Shown here piece after piece: positions 59,424 to 64,000 of a stretch of 64,000 nt of DNA. Below the pieces are notes generated by a model, which saw nothing but the letters and a program-made list of their open reading frames with translations, was not told the DNA's origin and did no database searches. The DNA lies in NCBI GenBank assembly GCA_937927845.1, contig CALFXE010000062.1:7175-71174 (forward strand), given 5' to 3'. This stretch comes from an uncultured Paludibacter sp. (lineage in GTDB: Bacteria > Bacteroidota > Bacteroidia > Bacteroidales > Paludibacteraceae). Made by a program: the position numbers and the translations under genes. Each line of letters opens with the position of its first letter. Positions within the stretch are counted from its first letter, which is position 1.

Positions 59424-59521
59424 CAGACGCCCAAATTGGGCGTCTCTACCAATTACCAATCACTATTCACTATTCACTAAAATCAAACAAACGTGCAGAC
59501 GCACAAATTGTGCGTCTCTAC
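59424..59521. repeat. Two GACGC...GCGTC palindromes with short-word arrays
   Basis: CAGACGCCC-AAATT-GGGCGTCTCTAC at 59424-59449 and CAGACGCAC-AAATT-GTGCGTCTCTAC at 59496-59521 are perfect inner palindromes with identical flanks. CACTATTCACTA and CACTAATCACCAATCAC words fill the space between and after them. They resemble repeated extragenic palindromes. Confidence 0.85.
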
Positions 59522-59545
59522 TAATCACTAATCACCAATCACTAA

Positions 59546-60325
59546 TCACTCCTTCTTCGTTTCCTGCCAAATCGCCTCCATTTCCTCCAAGCTCATCTTC
59601 TTGAGATCTAAGCCTTTGGCGATAGTTTGAGATTCTAAATAGTTAAATCTTTTGATGAATTTGCGGTTGGTGCGTTCAAGTGCATTTTCAGGATTTATGT
59701 CGTACAAACGTGCTGCATTTATAATACTGAAAAGTAAATCACCAAATTCAGCTTCCATCTTATCTTTATCCATTACTGCAATTTCATCTTGCAACTCGCC
59801 TATCTCCTCCTTTACTTTATCCCAAACTTGTTCTTTAACATCCCAATCGAAGCCTGCACTACGTGCTTTATCTTGTATGCGATGTGCTTTCACAAGAGCC
59901 GGCAATGAAGGTGGCACCCCTGCAAGCACCGATTTATTACCTCCTTGTTCCTTAAGTTTAAGATCTTCCCAATTTTGTTTTACCTTTTCAGCATTATTAG
60001 CATCTACATCCCCATAAATATGAGGGTGACGATAAATCAACTTAGTGCATAATTTATCAATCACATCAACGATATCGAAATCGCCCGTTTCGCTACCCAT
60101 TTCGGCATAAAACACGATGTGAAGTAACAAATCGCCTAATTCCTTGCTGACTTCCACCTTATTATCATTCAGAATAGCTTCAGCCAACTCGTAAGTTTCT
60201 TCTATGGTAAGCGTACGCAAACTTTCGAAGGTTTGTTCTTTATCCCAGGGACATTGCTTGCGCAAATCCGACATGATATTTAACAAACGGGCAAACTGTT
60301 CTTTCTTTTCTTCAAGACTATGCAT
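59546..60325 (-). CDS. mazG: MazG-family nucleoside triphosphate pyrophosphohydrolase
   Basis: A 259-residue MazG protein. It contains two all-alpha MazG domains with the acidic EEXXE-type motif: LTIEETYELAEAILNDNKVEVSKELGDLLLHIVFYAEM in the first, and KVKEEIGELQDEIAVMDKDK with EAEFGDLLFSIINAARL in the second. It hydrolyses non-canonical NTPs to monophosphates. It is encoded 10 bp downstream of thrS, so the two probably share a transcript. Confidence 0.94.
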   Translation of the reverse strand: MHSLEEKKEQFARLLNIMSDLRKQCPWDKEQTFESLRTLTIEETYELAEAILNDNKVEVSKELGDLLLHIVFYAEMGSETGDFDIVDVIDKLCTKLIYRHPHIYGDVDANNAEKVKQNWEDLKLKEQGGNKSVLAGVPPSLPALVKAHRIQDKARSAGFDWDVKEQVWDKVKEEIGELQDEIAVMDKDKMEAEFGDLLFSIINAARLYDINPENALERTNRKFIKRFNYLESQTIAKGLDLKKMSLEEMEAIWQETKKE

Positions 60326-60335
60326 GTGAATAGGA

Positions 60336-62279
60336 TTATTGATACTGATTCATCTGTGATTCAACTTCATTGTTGATCAGTGAAGCAAAATCGGCAACCG
60401 ACATAACACCTTTATCACCTTCACCTTGACGACGAATTGAGACTTCTTTGTTTTCAGCCTCTTTTTCGCCCACAATCAACATATATGGGATACGTTTCAA
60501 TTCATTATCACGAATTTTACGTCCGATTTTCTCATTCCTATCATCAACTTGTACTCTGATTTCCTGCATATTAAGCTCTTTGGCTATTTCGTATGCATAA
60601 TCATTGAATTTCTCGCTGATAGGAAGAATAACAACTTGATCGGGAGTCAGCCATAATGGGAATTTACCTGCAGTATGTTCTATAAGGACAGCCACAAAAC
60701 GCTCCATAGAGCCAAAAGGTGCACGATGAATCATCACCGGACGATGTTTTTGGTTATCCTCACCGGTATATTCCAATTCGAAACGCTCAGGCAGATTATA
60801 ATCAACCTGAATAGTACCCAATTGCCAACGGCGACCAATTGCATCCTTCACCATAAAGTCGAGCTTAGGACCATAAAATGCAGCTTCACCTAATTCCACA
60901 CGAGCTTTCAATCCTTTTTCTTCACAAGCTTCAACGATAGCACGTTCAGCACGTTCCCAGTTTTCTTCTGTACCAATATATTTTTCTTTATTTTCAGGAT
61001 CACGTAAAGATATTTGCACTTCAAAATTTTTGAAATCCAAAGCATTGAAGATAATAAAGATAATATCAACTACTTTAAGAAATTCACTTTTCAGTTGGTC
61101 GGGTGTACAGAAAATATGGGCATCATCTTGTGTAAATGATCTTACACGAGTAAGTCCATGTAACTCACCACTCTGCTCGTATCGATATACGGTACCAAAC
61201 TCAGCCATACGCAATGGTAAATCCTTATATGAGCGTGGTTTGACTTTATAAATCTCGCAATGATGCGGACAATTCATTGGTTTCAGCAAATATTCTTCTC
61301 CTTCTTCAGGTGTGTGAATTGGCTGAAATGAATCCTTGCCATATTTGGCATAATGGCCGGAAGTAACATAAAGCTGTTTATTACCAATGTGAGGAGTCAT
61401 AACTTGCTGATATTCAAATCTCCGTTGAATCTTTTTCAGAAAATCTTCAAGACGAAGACGCAAAGCGGTACCACGAGGTAACCACAAAGGCAGACCTTTA
61501 CCAACCGTTTCAGAGAAAGCAAATAATTCGAGTTCTTTACCAATTTTTCGATGATCACGTTTTTTAGCCTCTTCGAGTAGAACTAAATAATCATCAAGCA
61601 TTTTCTTTTTAGGAAAGGTTATACCATAAATACGGGTAAGCATTTTGCGTTTTTCATCGCCACGCCAGTAAGCACCTGCAACACTAAGCAATTTAATAGC
61701 CTTGATAGCACCGGTATCAGGAAGATGCGGACCGCGACATAAATCGGTAAAATTCCCTTGTGAATAAAGCGTTATAGTCCCGTCTTCCAACTCACTGATT
61801 AGCTCAACTTTATATTCATCACCTTTATTTTGGAATTTTTTCAGGGCATCAGCTTTTGTTATATCCGACCGCAGAATAGACTCTTTACGAGCTGCTAACT
61901 CAATCATTTTAGCTTCTATGACAGCTAAATCAGCTTCTTTAATAATTGCAGTACCTGGATCTACATCGTAGTAGAAGCCATTTTCTATAGCCGGACCGAT
62001 ACCGAATTTAATACCGGGATAAAGCTCTTGCAATGCTTCAGCCATAAGGTGTGCCGATGAATGCCAGAAAGCATGCTTCCCTTCATCATCATCCCATTTA
62101 TACAATTTAATAGAAGCATCATCGGTTATGGGTCGCGATAAATCCCAAGTTTGATTATTTACAGATACAGCGAGCACCTCTTGTGCTAAACGCGGGCTGA
62201 TACTTTCAGCTAATTGAAGTCCGGTTATACCTGCATTATATTCGCGCACCGAACTATCGGGAAAAGTTATTTTTATCAT
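60336..62279 (-). CDS. thrS: Threonyl-tRNA synthetase
   Basis: A 647-residue class II synthetase. An N-terminal TGS domain (about 1-62) comes before the second-additional/editing domain with HSSAHLMAEALQELYPG (H73/H77-type residues) and an SVAGAYWRGDEKRKMLTRIYG segment. The catalytic core has MNCPHHCEIYK, QDDAHIFCT and RAPFGSMERFVAVLIEH, and the anticodon-binding domain closes the protein. It charges tRNA-Thr and edits Ser. It starts shortly before an AT-rich gap that precedes tRNA-Leu. Confidence 0.97.
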   Translation of the reverse strand: MIKITFPDSSVREYNAGITGLQLAESISPRLAQEVLAVSVNNQTWDLSRPITDDASIKLYKWDDDEGKHAFWHSSAHLMAEALQELYPGIKFGIGPAIENGFYYDVDPGTAIIKEADLAVIEAKMIELAARKESILRSDITKADALKKFQNKGDEYKVELISELEDGTITLYSQGNFTDLCRGPHLPDTGAIKAIKLLSVAGAYWRGDEKRKMLTRIYGITFPKKKMLDDYLVLLEEAKKRDHRKIGKELELFAFSETVGKGLPLWLPRGTALRLRLEDFLKKIQRRFEYQQVMTPHIGNKQLYVTSGHYAKYGKDSFQPIHTPEEGEEYLLKPMNCPHHCEIYKVKPRSYKDLPLRMAEFGTVYRYEQSGELHGLTRVRSFTQDDAHIFCTPDQLKSEFLKVVDIIFIIFNALDFKNFEVQISLRDPENKEKYIGTEENWERAERAIVEACEEKGLKARVELGEAAFYGPKLDFMVKDAIGRRWQLGTIQVDYNLPERFELEYTGEDNQKHRPVMIHRAPFGSMERFVAVLIEHTAGKFPLWLTPDQVVILPISEKFNDYAYEIAKELNMQEIRVQVDDRNEKIGRKIRDNELKRIPYMLIVGEKEAENKEVSIRRQGEGDKGVMSVADFASLINNEVESQMNQYQ

Positions 62280-62368
62280 AATGTGAACCTTACAAATGGT
62301 TTTTAAAAAAATCGAAACGCAAAGGTAAAAAAAATAGCTTAGAATGACAATTATTAGAAAATAATATT

Positions 62369-62376
62369 TATCTTTG
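62369..62376 (+). promoter_or_regulatory. -7 box before tRNA-Leu
   Basis: TATCTTTG fits TAnnTTTG and lies 20 bp before the tRNA start. Confidence 0.5.
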
Positions 62377-62395
62377 CACTCGCTTTTACGGAATT

Positions 62396-62477
62396 GCGGC
62401 TGTGGCGTAATTGGTAGCCGCGCTAGACTTAGGATCTAGTGCCGAGAGGCGTGGGGGTTCGAGTCCCTTCAGCCGCA
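62396..62477 (+). tRNA. tRNA-Leu (TAG)
   Basis: An 82-nt class II tRNA. The acceptor stem is GCGGCTG/CAGCCGC with discriminator A, and the anticodon stem CTAGA/TCTAG has loop CTTAGGA (anticodon TAG at 62430-62432). The extra arm is long, and the T arm contains GGGGGTTCGAGTCCC. A tRNA of this kind is a normal stand-alone gene. No integrated element is attached to its 3' end within view. Confidence 0.96.
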
Positions 62478-62588
62478 CAGAAAGAACGAAAAGAGTGATG
62501 ATCAAATGATTGTCGCTCTTTTGTGTTTTTTATGGTATTGGTTTATTTAAAATAATTATAGTAGGGGTCTAATAGGAAATGTTTCATT

Positions 62589-62801
62589 TCAGTACTTTAA
62601 CTTGTAGTTTGTACCATAATGCTCATTTAGTCTTTTTTCAAGCTTTCCAAACACCTCCTCATGTGTAAATGTTTTAGTTTCACCTATTGATTCAGTCAAA
62701 GGATATTCTACCCTAACAGCTTTCTTATGCTTTTCTAATTCCTTTACTAATCGGCGTCCAATTGGAGTAGAAATGTCAATATGTGCTATTACTTGATTCA
62801 T
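62589..62801 (-). CDS. Small antitoxin-like protein (orphan)
   Basis: A 70-residue protein. MNQVIAHIDISTPIGRRLVKELEKHKKAVRVEYPL is the look of small Bacteroidetes antitoxins, in which a short strand is followed by an acidic and basic helix. The C-terminal half (THEEVFGKLEKRLNEHYG) is helical. A toxin gene would be expected downstream; none is present before tRNA-Leu, so it may be an orphan. Assignment is tentative. Confidence 0.55.
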   Translation of the reverse strand: MNQVIAHIDISTPIGRRLVKELEKHKKAVRVEYPLTESIGETKTFTHEEVFGKLEKRLNEHYGTNYKLKY

Positions 62802-62905
62802 AATAATATATTTTTCTCTACTAAAGATATGTTTTTTCTATTGATAATTACAAATAATATCCAAATTAAAGTTTATACTAAAAAGTCGTCTTGGCTTTTC
62901 GCTGT

Positions 62906-63012
62906 TCGACCGACTACAATTACACAGGAGTTCCCTCACTTCGCTTCGCTCGTTCAGGATAACACGAGCGTTAGCAGGCGTGGGTAACCGGTCGTTAGGC
63001 ATCGTAAAACGC
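62906..63012. repeat. Partial copy of the GC-richer palindromic mosaic
   Basis: About 107 bp match the left third of the element at 53525-53837. The shared blocks are CGACTACAA, CAGGAG/GAGGAGTTCCCTCACTTCGCT, CACGAGCGTTAGC, CCGGTCGTT and GGCATCGTAAAACG, in the same order. It ends about 33 bp before the stop codon of the LytTR gene. Confidence 0.85.
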
Positions 63013-63044
63013 ATCAAATAACTTCCAAGAGCTTTTATATCTTC

Positions 63045-63806
63045 TCACAACACATCCAGCATGTTTCTTATCTTAGGATAATTTCGACGAGACACGAAAA
63101 TATCATCGTGTACTTCATCAAATGGTGGGCAAAATTGGCAGCGTAACGATTTATTTGCAATACCCAATACATGATCGATATTAATGATGTATGCAGGATT
63201 TACAAGAATGAAAGACATAGCAATTTTTGTTATATCTCGATGCGATGTTCCTGGCTTGAGACTGTATTTCTGTCCGTTAGTGAGTACAACCTGCCAAACA
63301 TTATCTATACGCTCGAAAAAAAGTGCTTCGTCTTTTGCAAATAATGACAAGCCTGAAACTGTTTGCACAGCAATTTTACGATGTATGTTAGTCAGTTGAA
63401 GAAGTTGATTCGCAAGATTATCCTGTGAATTACACTGTTTATGTCGTACTCGTTTCAGAATCTCATCTAATTCTTCCTTTTGGTATGGTTTCAATAAGAA
63501 ATCGGTAGCAGAACTACGAAACGCTTCGAGTATATATTTGTCAAACGCACTGTGAAAAACTATACTCATCTGCCAATCAATCATATTCTGAATTTCTTTT
63601 AAAAACTCAAATCCCGACATATTGGGCATCTCAATATCGATAAACAAGAGCGAAGGACGAAAACTAAGCACTGTTTCTCTTCCTTTGAACACAGACGTAC
63701 AAGTGTCTATGACTTTCACATCGCAATAAGTGTTCAGATCTTTTTTCAGAGTTTCTATGCTACCTTTCTGATCGTCTATAATGACGGTTGTAATTATTTT
63801 ATTCAT
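63045..63806 (-). CDS. LytTR-family response regulator
   Basis: A 253-residue two-domain regulator. The receiver domain (about 5-120) has VIIDDQKGSIETLKKDL, the phospho-acceptor Asp in PSLLFIDIEMPNMSGFEFLK and the K-P motif in TDFLLKPYQKEEL. The C-terminal LytTR DNA-binding domain (about 150-250) ends in VSRRNYPKIRNMLDVL. In Bacteroidetes it pairs with a LytS-type histidine kinase. A short fragment of what looks like the end of such a kinase lies upstream at the window edge. It is probably the second gene of that pair. Confidence 0.93.
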   Translation of the reverse strand: MNKIITTVIIDDQKGSIETLKKDLNTYCDVKVIDTCTSVFKGRETVLSFRPSLLFIDIEMPNMSGFEFLKEIQNMIDWQMSIVFHSAFDKYILEAFRSSATDFLLKPYQKEELDEILKRVRHKQCNSQDNLANQLLQLTNIHRKIAVQTVSGLSLFAKDEALFFERIDNVWQVVLTNGQKYSLKPGTSHRDITKIAMSFILVNPAYIINIDHVLGIANKSLRCQFCPPFDEVHDDIFVSRRNYPKIRNMLDVL

Positions 63807-63811
63807 AGGCG

Positions 63812-63862
63812 TTAATAATGTGCTAATGTGTTAATATGCTAATATGCTAATGTGTTAATGTG
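63812..63862. repeat. GCTAATATG short-word array
   Basis: About six units of GTGCTAATGTG/TATGCTAATATG lie between the regulator gene and the upstream kinase fragment. They are the same word family as at 47198-47290. Confidence 0.85.
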
Positions 63863-63867
63863 TTTTT

Positions 63868-63972
63868 TTATAATGCAAAATTAAATTCTTGTGGAATTTT
63901 GATTGATACCATTGTGCCATGCAATGGTGTATCAGTATTATTTTTAATTATTGTTGTCCGGTAAAACCGGGA
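63868..63972 (-). CDS. C-terminal end of a possible LytS-type sensor kinase (partial)
   Basis: On the minus strand this short frame reads TIIKNNTDTPLHGTMVSIKIPQ and then EFNFAL and a stop. The GT-x-V-x-I-x-IP pattern is typical of the last strand of histidine-kinase ATPase domains. It lies in the position expected for the partner of the LytTR regulator. An in-frame stop at 63973-63975 interrupts it upstream, so either a frameshift is present or the reading is coincidental. Confidence 0.4.
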   Translation of the reverse strand, partial: SRFYRTTIIKNNTDTPLHGTMVSIKIPQEFNFAL

Positions 63973-64000
63973 TTAATATTTATTGTTACGTAAACAGGAC

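Overview
The window is AT-rich chromosomal DNA from a member of the Bacteroidetes, most likely the order Bacteroidales. The evidence is the recurrent promoter form TAnnTTTG with a TTG/TTTG box about 19 bp upstream, the rarity of Shine-Dalgarno sequences, the ilvD-ilvB-ilvN-ilvC order, the class II KARI, the PspC/PadR pair and the TrpB2-type enzyme. I cannot name a genus from sequence alone.

The left flank (1-9.0 kb) holds a minus-strand MacAB-TolC-like operon (ABC ATPase, two FtsX/MacB permeases, periplasmic adaptor, outer-membrane channel). A PadR regulator and a PspC-domain protein follow it. Then come plsC and a PfkB-family (adenosine-kinase-like) sugar kinase. The right flank (29.7-64 kb) holds dinB, an RluA-type pseudouridine synthase, an SpoU/RlmB rRNA methyltransferase, a TetR-controlled RND efflux operon, an EamA transporter, a TonB-dependent receptor and an aminotransferase with a LolC-like permease. 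After those comes the ilvDBNC operon, with a readable leader peptide and attenuator. The rest is a DUF454 protein, trpB2, yicC, yihY, coaE, a DPP III-like peptidase, mazG, thrS, tRNA-Leu and a LytTR regulator next to the end of a possible sensor kinase.

Between them, about 20.5 kb (9093-29619) is an integrated element in the 3' end of tRNA-Asn. It is bounded by a perfect 14-bp direct repeat, and tandem TGTCGCCAAA sites lie just inside each end. It carries a tyrosine recombinase and an RNase H-like nuclease at the left end. At the right end is a divergent repressor/Cro-like switch beside cargo genes. A minus-strand early block follows (ASCH-like protein, TOPRIM plus SF3-type primase-helicase, RelBE pair). 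Next is a 0.6-kb region with about a dozen ATGTGAAA/TTTCACAT iteron-like words, and then a long minus-strand late block.

The late block has no terminase, portal, tape-measure, sheath or recognisable packaging ATPase. It encodes many proteins with one membrane helix, often at the extreme C-terminus before a short basic tail. It also encodes a transglutaminase-fold protein, a beta-rich candidate capsid protein, two adjacent paralogues that are each internally duplicated, a small very basic protein, a glucosaminidase, a holin-like protein and a lipoprotein with a C-terminal membrane helix that looks like a unimolecular spanin. A pentapeptide-repeat protein with alternating Phe and Cys ladders lies in the same block. 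I infer a tailless, possibly membrane-containing provirus of a lineage I do not recognise. This is the most interesting object in the window. The glucosaminidase gene ends on a ten-A run; a -1 slip there would add the same kind of C-terminal membrane anchor its neighbours carry.

Intergenic DNA in the host part is rich in repeats. There are short-word arrays (GCTAATATG, GATTAGTGATTG and GACTATT types), a GC-richer palindromic mosaic at 53.5-53.8 kb with a partial copy at 62.9 kb, palindromes of the form GACGCnnAAATTnnGCGTC, and other extragenic palindromes.
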